Shown one piece after another: positions 24,062-34,769 of a stretch of 64,000 bases of DNA. Below the pieces are notes generated by a model. That model ran no database searches and was not told the origin of the DNA. It worked only from the letters and a program-made list of their open reading frames with translations. Each line of letters begins with the position of its first letter. Positions within the stretch are counted from its first letter, which is position 1. Source of the DNA: Pseudaminobacter sp040049255 (GTDB taxonomy: Bacteria; Pseudomonadota; Alphaproteobacteria; Rhizobiales; Rhizobiaceae); assembly GCF_040049255.1 (NCBI RefSeq), contig NZ_JBDZDR010000010.1:65890-129889 (forward strand), given 5' to 3'. The position numbers and the translations under genes are program-made.

Positions 24062-26736
24062 GCGACTTCTCCGGGCAATTTCATGCGGATGGTGAAGACC
24101 GCGCCCTTGCGGTCGGTGCGGTTGCCCGCTGCGATGGTTCCGCCCATGGCTTCGACAAAGCCACGGCAGATGGCAAGGCCAAGGCCGGTCCCGGCCGGCA
24201 CGCTGTCGCGTTTGCGCGCCCGCGTAAACTTGCCGAATATGTCTTCCAGCTCATCCGGGGGAATGCCGCTGCCCTCGTCCAGAACCTGCAGGGTCAGGGT
24301 GTTCGAAGCGAGGAAGGCCTGGACGCGAATGCGCGACCCCGCTACCGAATATTTCACGGCATTGTCGAACAGGTTGAACAGGACCTGTTCGAACAGAACC
24401 GGGTCCACGCGCAGCATCGGCAGATCGGCCGGCAGGTCGACCTCGATCTTGTGCCCGGAAAGTATCTTCCTGGCGCGGCGAAGCGCGCTGCCCACGATCT
24501 CGCTGATGTCGTGGAGCCCGAAATTGGGCGTCACTGCACCGGACTCCAGTCGCGTCATGTCCAGGAGGTTGGCGATGAACCGGTTCAGCCGCTCTGCCTC
24601 GTCCAGCACGGTGCCCAGCAGCTCTTCCTTGGCCGGCGCCTCCAGCGCGGAGGAAAACTCCTTCAGCATCCCGGCCGCCCCCATGATTGCCGCAAGAGGT
24701 GTCTTCAGGTCGTGCGAAATGGAGGTCAACAGCGCCGAACGCAACCGATCTGCCTCGACGGCCAGACGCGCATTGTCCAGGTCCTCGACCAGATGGACGC
24801 GCTCTATGGCAAGCGCCGACTGATCCGTCAGCGCGTCCATCAGCCTGCGCCTCTCGGGCGTCAACAGGGGGCCGCGGCGATCATCATCGATGCCGACGAC
24901 GCCGATGACGCCGCGCACCGTGCGCATGGGCAGGAAGAGCCGCTTGGCACCCGGCAGGGTATCGGCGCCCCGACCGGCGGGCCGGTCATTTTCCCAGGTC
25001 CATTTGGCTGCCGCCAGATCGGCTTCGTCGAGCGTGTCCTCGGGCGGATATCCTGCCTTCACCACGATTTGCCCGTGCTCCGGCAGGAGCAGCACCACGC
25101 GGACCCTCAGCATGGACGCAATCTGAAAGGCCGTCGCCCAAAGCACATCGTCCAAAGTCGCGGTTCCAGCCAGCTTCTTGCTGAAGAGGTATAGGTTTTC
25201 CGTCATGCGGGCGCGCTGGCGGGCCGCCATCGCCTGGGTCCGCACGCGCGAGGTCAGGTTGCTGGCGATGACCGATACGATCAGGAAGAAGATGAATGTG
25301 ACGATGCTTTCCGGATCGCCGATGGTGAAGGTGTAGAGCGGCGGCAGGAAAAAGAAATTGAAAGCCAGCGCACTGGCAATGCTGGTGAAGATGCCCGGCG
25401 CCAGGCCGTAACGCAGCGCGCTGACCAGCACCCCCATGAGAAACACGACCGCGATATTGGCGACGTCGAGCGACTGGTGCAGCGCCTCGCCCAGCAGCAA
25501 AGCCACGCCCACGATTGCCGCGCTTGCGATGTAGGGCTGCAGCGACAATCCTCCGGCGGAGCCGAGCTCCACCGTGCCGCGCGGCGGCTTCGGCTCAGGC
25601 GTGCGGCCTGAGATCACATGCACGCTTACGTCGCCGGCTATGCGGATGAGGTCGTGGGTGACGGAGCCCTGAAGCCATTCTCGCCAGCGCGCCTTGTGGG
25701 AGCTCCCCACCACGATATGAGTGACATTGCGCTCGCGCGCATAGCGCATGACATCTTCCGCGACAGCACGGCCGGGCAGCGTGACGGCCTCTGCCCCGAG
25801 AGTTTCGGCCAGCCGCATGGAAGCAGCCAATTGATCGCGTGCGCTTTCCGACAGGCGTGCCGAGCGCAGCGTCTCGATGTTGATAACCGACCATGGCGCA
25901 CGCAGGCGTTCGGCCAACCGCCGGCCATAGCGCACGATTGCCAGGGAGCGCGGCGCCTCGTCGACGCAGACCAGAACCCGGTCGCCTGCGGCCCAGGGGC
26001 CCTCGATGGCGTTTTCGCGCATATGGCTGACGAGTTGTTCATCCACCCGCTGCGCGGTGCACCTCAGCGCAAGTTCGCGCAGCGCAGTCAGGTTGCCTGG
26101 CCTGAAATAGTTCTCAATGGCGTTTCGCGCCGTCTCCGGCACATAGACCTTGCCCTGCTTCAGCCTCTCGATCAGATCGCCCGGCGTGAGGTCCACCACC
26201 TCGATCTCGTCGGCACGGTCGATGATGGAGTCGGGAACCGTCTCGCGCACCCGCACGCGGGTGATCTGCGCGACGATGTCGTTCAGGCTTTCGACGTGCT
26301 GGATGTTGACGGTGGTGTAGACGTCTATGCCTGCGGCCAGCAGTTCCTCTATGTCGAGGTAACGCTTCGGGTGACGGCTGCCCGGCGCATTGGTGTGAGC
26401 CAGTTCGTCGACCAGGACCAATGCCGGCCGCCGCTCCAGGATTGCATCGAGGTCCATCTCCTCGAGCATCCTGCCGAGATAAGACACCTTCTGGCGCGGG
26501 ATGATCTCGAAGCCCTGGAGAAGCGCCTCTGTCTCCTTGCGGCCGTGTGTCTCCACGATACCGATCACGACGTCCACGCCTTCCGCCAGGCGGGCTCGCG
26601 CCGAAAGCAGCATCTCGAACGTCTTGCCCACGCCCGGAGCAGCACCGAGGAAAATGCGCAGCTTGCCGCGCGCCTCCCGCTCGGCGGCTTCCAGAAGCGC
26701 CTCCGGAGACGGACGCTTGTCGGTATCGTCGACCAT
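24058..26736 (-). CDS. kdpD: KdpD osmosensitive K+ channel histidine kinase
   Basis: The 892-residue sensor has an N-terminal KdpD domain with a Walker-A-like GAAPGVGKT (31-39) and LVDELAHTNAPGSRHPKRY, then a Usp-like domain (about 245-365). Four close membrane helices follow (about 395-500), then a GAF-like segment and a histidine kinase core with SISHDLKTPLA (His about 675) and the ATP lid GTGLGLAICRGFVEAMGG. It senses low K+ or turgor and phosphorylates KdpE. I start at ATG 26736 (MVDDTDKRPSPEALLEAAERE), although the ribosome site is weak; the frame is open back into kdpC (26859) but those residues are not KdpD-like. Confidence 0.95.
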   Translation of the reverse strand: MVDDTDKRPSPEALLEAAEREARGKLRIFLGAAPGVGKTFEMLLSARARLAEGVDVVIGIVETHGRKETEALLQGFEIIPRQKVSYLGRMLEEMDLDAILERRPALVLVDELAHTNAPGSRHPKRYLDIEELLAAGIDVYTTVNIQHVESLNDIVAQITRVRVRETVPDSIIDRADEIEVVDLTPGDLIERLKQGKVYVPETARNAIENYFRPGNLTALRELALRCTAQRVDEQLVSHMRENAIEGPWAAGDRVLVCVDEAPRSLAIVRYGRRLAERLRAPWSVINIETLRSARLSESARDQLAASMRLAETLGAEAVTLPGRAVAEDVMRYARERNVTHIVVGSSHKARWREWLQGSVTHDLIRIAGDVSVHVISGRTPEPKPPRGTVELGSAGGLSLQPYIASAAIVGVALLLGEALHQSLDVANIAVVFLMGVLVSALRYGLAPGIFTSIASALAFNFFFLPPLYTFTIGDPESIVTFIFFLIVSVIASNLTSRVRTQAMAARQRARMTENLYLFSKKLAGTATLDDVLWATAFQIASMLRVRVVLLLPEHGQIVVKAGYPPEDTLDEADLAAAKWTWENDRPAGRGADTLPGAKRLFLPMRTVRGVIGVVGIDDDRRGPLLTPERRRLMDALTDQSALAIERVHLVEDLDNARLAVEADRLRSALLTSISHDLKTPLAAIMGAAGMLKEFSSALEAPAKEELLGTVLDEAERLNRFIANLLDMTRLESGAVTPNFGLHDISEIVGSALRRARKILSGHKIEVDLPADLPMLRVDPVLFEQVLFNLFDNAVKYSVAGSRIRVQAFLASNTLTLQVLDEGSGIPPDELEDIFGKFTRARKRDSVPAGTGLGLAICRGFVEAMGGTIAAGNRTDRKGAVFTIRMKLPGEVA

Positions 26737-26806
26737 CCAGATTACTCTGTTTCGGGCGTAAAGCGGTTTCTCGTTCCCTGCGGCAAGGGGCCCGGAGACA
26801 AAAATG

Positions 26807-27412
26807 CTACTTCTTCGACAAAGCGTCGAGTGCCCGGTTGAGCGCCAGCACGTTGACATGCGGCTCGCCTATGATCCCGAAGAACGGCTTTTCAACGTGA
26901 TTGGCAACGAGCTCACGCAGCACGTCCTCCGAGAACTGCCTGGCCTTGGCGACGCGCGGCACCTGGAACAACGCGGCCTCGGGCGAGATATCGGGGTCAA
27001 GCCCGCTGCCACTCGTGGTCACGAGATCCATCGGCACCTGCTGGCCGGGATTTTCGGCCTTCAGTCGTTCGACATCGTTGCGTACCCGCCCGATCAAGGC
27101 CGAATTGGACGGACCGAGGTTGGACCCGCCCGAGTTCGCCGCATTGTAGGGCGCAGGCACCGTTTTCGAGGGGTCGGCCGGATCAGGCGCGACAGTGGCC
27201 GAAGGGCGGCCATGGAAATAGCGCTCGCTGGTGAAGTTCTGCCCGATCAGCGCGGAGCCCACCACTTTTCCATTTTCCATAACCAGGCTGCCGGCGGCCT
27301 GACGTGGGAACAGCATGCCCGCAAGTCCGGTCATTGCGAGCGGATAGAGAAGGCCGGTAATTGCCGTGAATGCGACGATCATGACGAGCGCGGGTCGAAA
27401 TTGCCGGAGCAT
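26807..27412 (-). CDS. kdpC: Potassium-transporting ATPase KdpC subunit
   Basis: At 201 residues it is the usual length: one N-terminal membrane helix (FRPALVMIVAFTAITGLLYPLAM), then the periplasmic part with QNFTSERYFHGRPSAT, ANSGGSNLGPSN and TTSGSGLDPDISPEAA. KdpC stabilises the KdpFABC complex and helps couple K+ binding to ATP use. It starts 11 bases after the kdpB stop. A longer frame upstream reads through kdpB out of frame and is an artefact. Confidence 0.97.
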   Translation of the reverse strand: MLRQFRPALVMIVAFTAITGLLYPLAMTGLAGMLFPRQAAGSLVMENGKVVGSALIGQNFTSERYFHGRPSATVAPDPADPSKTVPAPYNAANSGGSNLGPSNSALIGRVRNDVERLKAENPGQQVPMDLVTTSGSGLDPDISPEAALFQVPRVAKARQFSEDVLRELVANHVEKPFFGIIGEPHVNVLALNRALDALSKK

Positions 27413-27423
27413 CGCAGCGTTCC

Positions 27424-29520
27424 TTACGCGAGGCCGAGTGCCGATACGATCATGTCGATCAGCTTGATGCCGATGAAGGGCACGACAATGCCCCCAATCC
27501 CGTAGATGAGCAGGTTTCGGCGCAGCAGCGCGGCGGCTCCGACCGCGCGATATCTGACGCCGCGCAAGGCAAGCGGTATCAACCCGACGATGATCAGCGC
27601 ATTGAATATGATCGCCGAAAGTATGGCCGATTGCGGCGTCGCCAGGTTCATGACGTTGAGAACCTGCAGTTGCGGATAGAACGCCACGAACATGGCCGGG
27701 ATGATCGCGAAATACTTGGCGATGTCGTTGGCGATGGAGAAGGTCGTCAGCGCGCCGCGCGTCATCAGCAACTGCTTGCCGATCTCCACGATCTCGATGA
27801 GCTTGGTCGGATCGGAATCGAGATCGACCATGTTGCCGGCCTCGCGCGCGGCAACCGTTCCGGTGTTCATGGCCACCCCGACGTCTGCCTGGGCAAGGGC
27901 TGGCGCGTCGTTGGTGCCATCGCCGCACATGGCCACCAGCTTGCCCTTGGCCTGCTCGTCGCGAATGAGCTGCAGCTTGTTTTCAGGCGTGGCCTGGGCA
28001 AGAAAATCGTCCACGCCTGCTTCCGCCGCGATCGCTGCGGCGGTCATCGGGTTGTCGCCGGTGATCATCACCGTACGGATGCCCATTCGCCGCAGCTCGG
28101 CGAAGCGCTCGCGAATGCCACCCTTGATGATGTCCTTGAGATAGATGACGCCCAGCAACCGGCCATCTCGCGCAACCGCCAGCGGCGTGCCGCCCACCTT
28201 GGCGATGTCCTCGGCGATAGCGCGCATCTCTCCGATGCTTGCGCCGGAAGCTCGCGTCAGCACCTCGGAGGGGCGGCTGACCAGCAGCGCATCGGGACCT
28301 GACTTTGCGATATAGGCAAGGATCGCATCGACTGCTCCCTTGCGAATGGAGCCGTTGTCGAGATTGACGCCGCTCATCCGCGTCTGGGCGGAAAAGGGCA
28401 CGAAATGCGCATGCAGGCTTCGCATGTCGCGTTCGCGGATGCCGTATTTTTCCTTCGCCAGAACGACGATCGAACGTCCCTCGGGCGTCTCGTCGGCCAG
28501 CGAGGCAAGCTGTGCGGCATCGGCAAGCTCGCGCTCGTCAATGCCAGCCAGCGCGCGAAATTCCGTCGCCTGCCGGTTGCCGAGCGTGATCGTGCCGGTC
28601 TTGTCGAGCAGGAGCGTATCGACGTCGCCCGCCGCCTCCACGGCGCGCCCCGACATGGCAAGCACGTTGAAACGCACGAGGCGGTCCATTCCGGCAATGC
28701 CGATGGCAGATAGCAATGCGCCGATGGTCGTCGGTATCAGCGTCACGAACAACGCCACCAGCACCACCACCGGTATCGTGCCGCCGGCATAAGCGGCAAA
28801 GCTCGGTATCGTCACGGTGGCCATGACGAAGATCAGGGTCATGCCGGCCAGCAAAATGTTAAGCGCGATCTCGTTTGGCGTCTTCTGGCGCTGGGCGCCT
28901 TCCACCAGTGCAATCATGCGGTCGAGGAAGGTCGATCCGGCCGCTGCGGTGATGCGCACCCTGATCCAATCGGAAAGCACCTGCGTGCCCCCCGTCACGG
29001 CGGAACGATCACCGCCCGACTCGCGGATGACAGGTGCCGATTCGCCGGTGATTGCAGCTTCGTTGACCGAGGCGACGCCCTCGACCACCTCGCCATCGGA
29101 AGGGATGATATCGCCGGCCTCAACCAGCACGACGTCGCCCATTTTGAGGCTGGCGCCCGGTACCAGCGTAAAGGCAAGGCGGTCCTGGCCGGTGAGCAGC
29201 TTGGCGCGTGTTTCCGTGCGCGTGCGACGCAGGGAATCGGCCTGCGCCTTGCCCCGGCCCTCCGCGACCGCTTCGGCGAGATTGGCGAAAAGCACCGTGA
29301 ACCACAGCCAAACGATGATCTGGAACGAAAAGGCCAGATGGCTGGCGCCGCCGGCGATGTCGCGAAGGAAAAGCACCGTCGTAAGCAACGAAACCACCGC
29401 CACGACGAACATCACCGGGTTGCGCACCAGCGAGCGGGGATCGAACTTCTTGAACGCGGCCACAGCAGCAGGCGCCAGAATGGCAGCGTCCAGGAGGCTG
29501 ACCGGCTTGATGTGACTCAT
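27424..29520 (-). CDS. kdpB: Potassium-transporting ATPase ATP-binding subunit KdpB
   Basis: A 698-residue P-type ATPase of the KdpB class. The phosphorylated Asp306 lies in DKTGTITLG, the dephosphorylation motif TGES is at 158-161, and hinge motifs MITGDNPMTAAAIA and MCGDGTNDAPALAQADVG are present. It hydrolyses ATP to drive K+ transport through KdpA in the inner membrane. The length and all catalytic motifs match functional enzymes. It is separated by 15 bases from kdpA and 11 from kdpC. Confidence 0.98.
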   Translation of the reverse strand: MSHIKPVSLLDAAILAPAAVAAFKKFDPRSLVRNPVMFVVAVVSLLTTVLFLRDIAGGASHLAFSFQIIVWLWFTVLFANLAEAVAEGRGKAQADSLRRTRTETRAKLLTGQDRLAFTLVPGASLKMGDVVLVEAGDIIPSDGEVVEGVASVNEAAITGESAPVIRESGGDRSAVTGGTQVLSDWIRVRITAAAGSTFLDRMIALVEGAQRQKTPNEIALNILLAGMTLIFVMATVTIPSFAAYAGGTIPVVVLVALFVTLIPTTIGALLSAIGIAGMDRLVRFNVLAMSGRAVEAAGDVDTLLLDKTGTITLGNRQATEFRALAGIDERELADAAQLASLADETPEGRSIVVLAKEKYGIRERDMRSLHAHFVPFSAQTRMSGVNLDNGSIRKGAVDAILAYIAKSGPDALLVSRPSEVLTRASGASIGEMRAIAEDIAKVGGTPLAVARDGRLLGVIYLKDIIKGGIRERFAELRRMGIRTVMITGDNPMTAAAIAAEAGVDDFLAQATPENKLQLIRDEQAKGKLVAMCGDGTNDAPALAQADVGVAMNTGTVAAREAGNMVDLDSDPTKLIEIVEIGKQLLMTRGALTTFSIANDIAKYFAIIPAMFVAFYPQLQVLNVMNLATPQSAILSAIIFNALIIVGLIPLALRGVRYRAVGAAALLRRNLLIYGIGGIVVPFIGIKLIDMIVSALGLA

Positions 29521-29535
29521 CGTCGTTTTCCCCGG

Positions 29536-31239
29536 TTAAAACACCTTGCCGGCCACGAGCTCCAGATGCTCGGCGATGGGCCCGAGCGCCAGAGCCGGCA
29601 GGAATGTCAGCCCCCCGACGATCACGATCACCCCTACCAGCAGGCCGACAAACAGCGTGCCGTCGGTCGGGAACGTGCCGGCGGAGGCTGGGACGATCTT
29701 CTTGGCTGCCAGCGATCCGGCGATGGCCATGGCCGGAACAATCACGAGAAAGCGTCCCATGAGCACGGCGATGCCGATGGTGAGATTGTACCAGAGCGTA
29801 TTGCCGTTCAGGCCGGCGAAGGCCGAGCCGTTGTTGGCGGTTGCCGAAGTGTAGGCATAGAGCACTTCGGAAAAACCGTGCGGCCCGGGATTGGCGATCG
29901 AAGCCAGGGCCGATGGCAGCACGATGCCTATGGCCGTGAACCCGAGCATCGCCATCGGCAGGCAGAGCATGGCCAGCATGGCCATCTTCACCTCCTTCGC
30001 CTCGATCTTCTTGCCCAGATATTCCGGTGTGCGACCAACCATCAGCCCGGCGACGAAGATTGCGACGATGACGAAGACGAGGATGCCATAGAGGCCGGCG
30101 CCGACGCCGCCCACGATAACCTCTCCGAGCTGCATGTTGACCAGCGGGATCATGCCGCCCAGGGCGGTGAAGCTGTCATGCATTGCGTTGACCGCGCCGC
30201 AGGAGGCCGCGGTGGTAACCACTGCGAACAGCGACGACAGGGCAATGCCGAACCGCACCTCCTTGCCTTCCATGTTGCCCCCTTCAAGCCCCAGCGAAGC
30301 GAGCAAGGGGTTTCCCCTGGCTTCGGCCCAATAGGCTACGATCACGCCGGCAATGAAAAGAACCGCCATGGCGGCCAAAATCGCCCAGCCCTGCCGTTGA
30401 TCGCCAACCATGCGGCCGAAGACGTTGGTCAGGGCGGCACCGATCGCAAAGATGGTCACCATCTGCACAAAATTGCTCAGCGCATCCGGGTTTTCGAACG
30501 GATGCGCGGAATTGGCATTGAAGAAGCCGCCGCCATTGGTGCCAAGCATCTTGATCGCGAGTTGCGAGGCCACGGGTCCCACGGCAATGGTCTGGTGTGC
30601 CCCTTCCAGCGTCGTCGCCTGAACATAGGCGGCTAGAGTCTGCGGCACCCCGCGAAAGACGTAAAAGAGGGTCAACAGTATGCAAAGCGGCAGCAGCACG
30701 TAAAGAGTGGAGCGGACAAGATCGACCCAGAAGTTGCCGACCGTCTTGACCGACGCCCGCGAGAAGCCGCGTATCAACGCCAAGGCAAGCGCCATGCCCG
30801 TGGCCGCCGAGGCAAAGTTCTGCACCGTCAGCCCCGCCATCTGGACCAGATAGGACATGGTGGTCTCGCCGCTATAGTTCTGCCAGTTGGTGTTGGTGAC
30901 GAAGCTGGCCGCCGTATTGAAGGCCAATGCCGGATCGACCGCATCCATACCGGCAGGATTGAACGGCAGGTGGGCCTGCAGTCGTTGAAGCGCGTAAAGC
31001 AGCAGGACGCCCAGCAGGTTGAACATCAGCATGCCGGCAACATAGGCCGTCCAGTGCTGTTCCTCGTTCTCATCGGTGCCGGCGAGCCGGTAGAGGGCTC
31101 GTTCGCTCGGCCGCAGCAGGAAGGAGAGAAACGTTCTCTCGCCTTGATAGACCCTCGTCATATAGCCGCCGAGCGGCGTTACCAGCAGACCGACTGCGCC
31201 GCAAAAGATCAGGATCTGGATCCAGCCATTGAAAGTCAT
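29536..31239 (-). CDS. kdpA: Potassium-transporting ATPase K+-binding subunit KdpA
   Basis: The 567-residue polytopic subunit carries the K+-selective pore, with four P-loop-like repeats such as AASFVTNTNWQNYSGE (about 105-120), LGTNGGGFFNANSAHP (about 225-240) and TSATANNGSAFAGLNGN near 460. I prefer ATG 31239 (MTFNGWIQILIFCG), preceded by AAAGG. A GTG at 31263 would add eight residues and sits only nine bases after the kdpF stop. It is the high-affinity K+ uptake component for growth at low potassium. Confidence 0.97.
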   Translation of the reverse strand: MTFNGWIQILIFCGAVGLLVTPLGGYMTRVYQGERTFLSFLLRPSERALYRLAGTDENEEQHWTAYVAGMLMFNLLGVLLLYALQRLQAHLPFNPAGMDAVDPALAFNTAASFVTNTNWQNYSGETTMSYLVQMAGLTVQNFASAATGMALALALIRGFSRASVKTVGNFWVDLVRSTLYVLLPLCILLTLFYVFRGVPQTLAAYVQATTLEGAHQTIAVGPVASQLAIKMLGTNGGGFFNANSAHPFENPDALSNFVQMVTIFAIGAALTNVFGRMVGDQRQGWAILAAMAVLFIAGVIVAYWAEARGNPLLASLGLEGGNMEGKEVRFGIALSSLFAVVTTAASCGAVNAMHDSFTALGGMIPLVNMQLGEVIVGGVGAGLYGILVFVIVAIFVAGLMVGRTPEYLGKKIEAKEVKMAMLAMLCLPMAMLGFTAIGIVLPSALASIANPGPHGFSEVLYAYTSATANNGSAFAGLNGNTLWYNLTIGIAVLMGRFLVIVPAMAIAGSLAAKKIVPASAGTFPTDGTLFVGLLVGVIVIVGGLTFLPALALGPIAEHLELVAGKVF

Positions 31240-31272
31240 GGTTTCAACCTTTGCGGCGTTCACCGCAGGTCA

Positions 31273-31362
31273 TCAGAAGCGCTCGGGACGAAGCAAAGCG
31301 AGAACGAGGTAGACCACCAGCATCAACGTAACGATGCCGCCAAGGATGTAATCCGCGCCCAT
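31273..31362 (-). CDS. kdpF: KdpF small membrane subunit
   Basis: The predicted 29-residue peptide MGADYILGGIVTL... ending ALLRPERF is one membrane helix of exactly KdpF length and style. It lies just before kdpA, where kdpF is expected. An alternative in-frame ATG at 31386 would add eight residues. KdpF stabilises the KdpFABC complex. Confidence 0.9.
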   Translation of the reverse strand: MGADYILGGIVTLMLVVYLVLALLRPERF

Positions 31363-31386
31363 GTCAGCATTACCTCGCAGTTTCAT

Positions 31387-31747
31387 TCGTCCTTCCTGGA
31401 TCGCATACGCGGCAAACCTCACAGGCGATCGCAAGCCAGTGTGTATGCGTAGAGCAAGGCAAAAGAGATGATGCTTATTGCCAAAACAATCAGGTCCCAC
31501 ATCTTCGGTGCATCCCGCAGTATCGTGAGCCGGTCCTAGCTTTGACATAGGCCGCATAAAGGTTCGAGACAGGTCCAACGGCCTCGAAATAGGATTTTCA
31601 TAAGGGTCGAGACCGAAAACGCGCCGGAAACGCCAGCACGATGAGGTTGGATATCGGCTTTGGCCGGGGCGGGCCGCCAAGGTCGCAAAGAAAAAGCCCC
31701 CGGCTCTTTCGAACCGAGGGCTTTGTTTTCAGCCGTCTGCCTGTTTG
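31387..31747. other. Intergenic region between kdp and atp operons, with atpC terminator
   Basis: On the minus strand, bases 31725-31686 form a terminator for the ATP synthase operon: AAAGCCCTCGG pairs with CCGGGGGCTTT (minor mismatches) and is followed by TTCTTT. The rest (about 31387-31680) lies upstream of kdpF and should contain the kdp promoter and KdpE site; I could not identify these boxes with confidence. No gene is seen. Confidence 0.7.
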
Positions 31748-32146
31748 TCAGAGCGCGGCTTCGAGCGTGGTCAGCTGGCTCAGCAACGCCTCGGCGCGGG
31801 TACGTGCCTCGTCGGTCTTGGCATCGGAGGCGTCCTCGCGCGCATCCTTGATGCGCTGGGAAAGATCCGCGCGGTCGATGCTGGCAACCGGAACCGCCGA
31901 TTCAGCCAGCAGCGTGCAGGCGCTCGGCATCACGTCGGCAAAACCGCCAAACACGACATAGCGCTCGTCGGCGCCGGCTCGCGTCTTAACGGTCACGACG
32001 CCCGGCTTGATCGTGGTCATCACCGGCGCATGATTAGCCATGATCGTCATCTCGCCTTCCGTGGCGGGGATGACGACCGACTGAACCTCTTCCGAGACAA
32101 GCAGGCGCTCGGGCGAGACCAGTTCGAATTTGAAAGCTTCAGCCAT
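31748..32146 (-). CDS. atpC: F1F0 ATP synthase epsilon subunit
   Basis: A 132-residue subunit with the N-terminal beta sandwich (FELVSPERLL, GEMTIMANHAPVMTTIKPGVV, YVVFGGFADV) and a short C-terminal helical part. It belongs to the central stalk of F1 and regulates ATP hydrolysis. It is the last gene of the operon, 110 bases after atpD, with two hairpins in that gap and a terminator after it. Confidence 0.97.
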   Translation of the reverse strand: MAEAFKFELVSPERLLVSEEVQSVVIPATEGEMTIMANHAPVMTTIKPGVVTVKTRAGADERYVVFGGFADVMPSACTLLAESAVPVASIDRADLSQRIKDAREDASDAKTDEARTRAEALLSQLTTLEAAL

Positions 32147-32180
32147 GATGTCTCACAAAGATCGGGAACTGGTTGAGCGC

Positions 32181-32241
32181 GGCCTCGAAAACGCTGTCGG
32201 TCTGCGAGGCCAGCTCGATGGTGCGGGCTGAAGCCCGCACC
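32181..32241 (-). other. Two intercistronic hairpins between atpD and atpC
   Basis: Perfect stems: 32220-32228 with 32233-32241 (nine base pairs, four-base loop), and 32181-32187 with 32205-32211 (seven base pairs). Neither is followed by a T run on the minus strand, so they look like processing or stability elements rather than terminators. Function is inferred. Confidence 0.5.
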
Positions 32242-32256
32242 TGTTGCCTGTTAGCC

Positions 32257-33807
<1,551 letters not shown>

Positions 33808-33874
33808 GCTGTAACCTCTTGGTCCGTTTCCGTTTCCACATGAGCCGCCGGAGGCTAGCCCCCGGGCTCACGTG

Positions 33875-34753
33875 CTAGAGCGCTTCCGCGCCCGAAATGA
33901 TTTCGATGAGTTCCTTGGTGATCTGCGCCTGGCGCTGACGGTTGTAGGTGATCGTCAGCCTGTTGATCATGTCACCGGCGTTGCGCGTCGCATTGTCCAT
34001 GGCGCTCATCTTGGCGCCCATTTCACCGGCCGCATTTTCGAGCAGAGCGCGGAAGATCTGCACGGAAATATTGCGCGGGATCAGATCGCCCAGGATTTCG
34101 CCCGGCTCCGGCTCGTATTCGTAGATCGCCGAGGCCGAAGCATCCGTCTCCGCTGCCGGAGCAGCGGCCGGGATGATCTGCAGAGCGGTTGGAACCTGGC
34201 TGATAACCGACTTGAACTCGGAATAGATCAGCGTGCAGACGTCGAACTCGCCCTGGTTGAACTGCCCGATCACCTTCTTGGCGATGGCGTCGGCATTTGC
34301 GAAGCCGATCGTCTTGACCTCGCGCAGCTCGATGCGATCGACGATCAGCTCGCTGAAGTCGCGCCGAAGAATGTCGTAGCCCTTCTTGCCGACGGTGATG
34401 ATCTTCACCGTCTTGCCGTTCGCGCGGAGCCGGCGGATATGCTCGCGAGCCAGACGGGAAATCTGGCTATTGAAGCCACCGCACAGACCACGCTCGGCCG
34501 TGCAGACGACGAGCAGGTGCACGTCGTCCTTGCCGGTGCCGGTCATCAATGCCGGTGCATCGCCATCGTTGCCGATCGCCTGCGTAATGTTGGCCAGAAC
34601 AGCACTCATGCGCTGCGAATAGGGTCTGGCCGCTTCCGCAGCCTCCTGCGCGCGGCGAAGCTTCGCCGCGGCAACCATCTGCATCGCCTTGGTGATCTTC
34701 TGCGTCGCCTTGACCGAGGCGATACGGTTACGGAGGTCTTTTAACGAGGCCAT
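33875..34753 (-). CDS. atpG: F1F0 ATP synthase gamma subunit
   Basis: The 292-residue rotor shaft subunit. The N-terminal coiled-coil helix (MASLKDLRNRIASVKATQKITKAMQMVAAAKLRRAQ) and the C-terminal helix ending RQAQITKELIEIISGAEAL are both characteristic, as is CTAERGLCGGFNS in the middle. It lies between atpA (16 bases away) and atpD (67 bases away), the standard order. Confidence 0.98.
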   Translation of the reverse strand: MASLKDLRNRIASVKATQKITKAMQMVAAAKLRRAQEAAEAARPYSQRMSAVLANITQAIGNDGDAPALMTGTGKDDVHLLVVCTAERGLCGGFNSQISRLAREHIRRLRANGKTVKIITVGKKGYDILRRDFSELIVDRIELREVKTIGFANADAIAKKVIGQFNQGEFDVCTLIYSEFKSVISQVPTALQIIPAAAPAAETDASASAIYEYEPEPGEILGDLIPRNISVQIFRALLENAAGEMGAKMSAMDNATRNAGDMINRLTITYNRQRQAQITKELIEIISGAEAL

Positions 34754-34769
34754 GCCTTATCCGTCAGCG

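Noticed and set aside
24058..26736. KdpD as a possible truncated sensor of the short type
   Set aside because: Both the N-terminal KdpD domain and the full kinase core are present, so it is a complete KdpD.
26807..27928. 373-codon reading of kdpC
   Set aside because: The extra N-terminal residues are kdpB out of frame; ATG 27412 gives the normal 201 residues.
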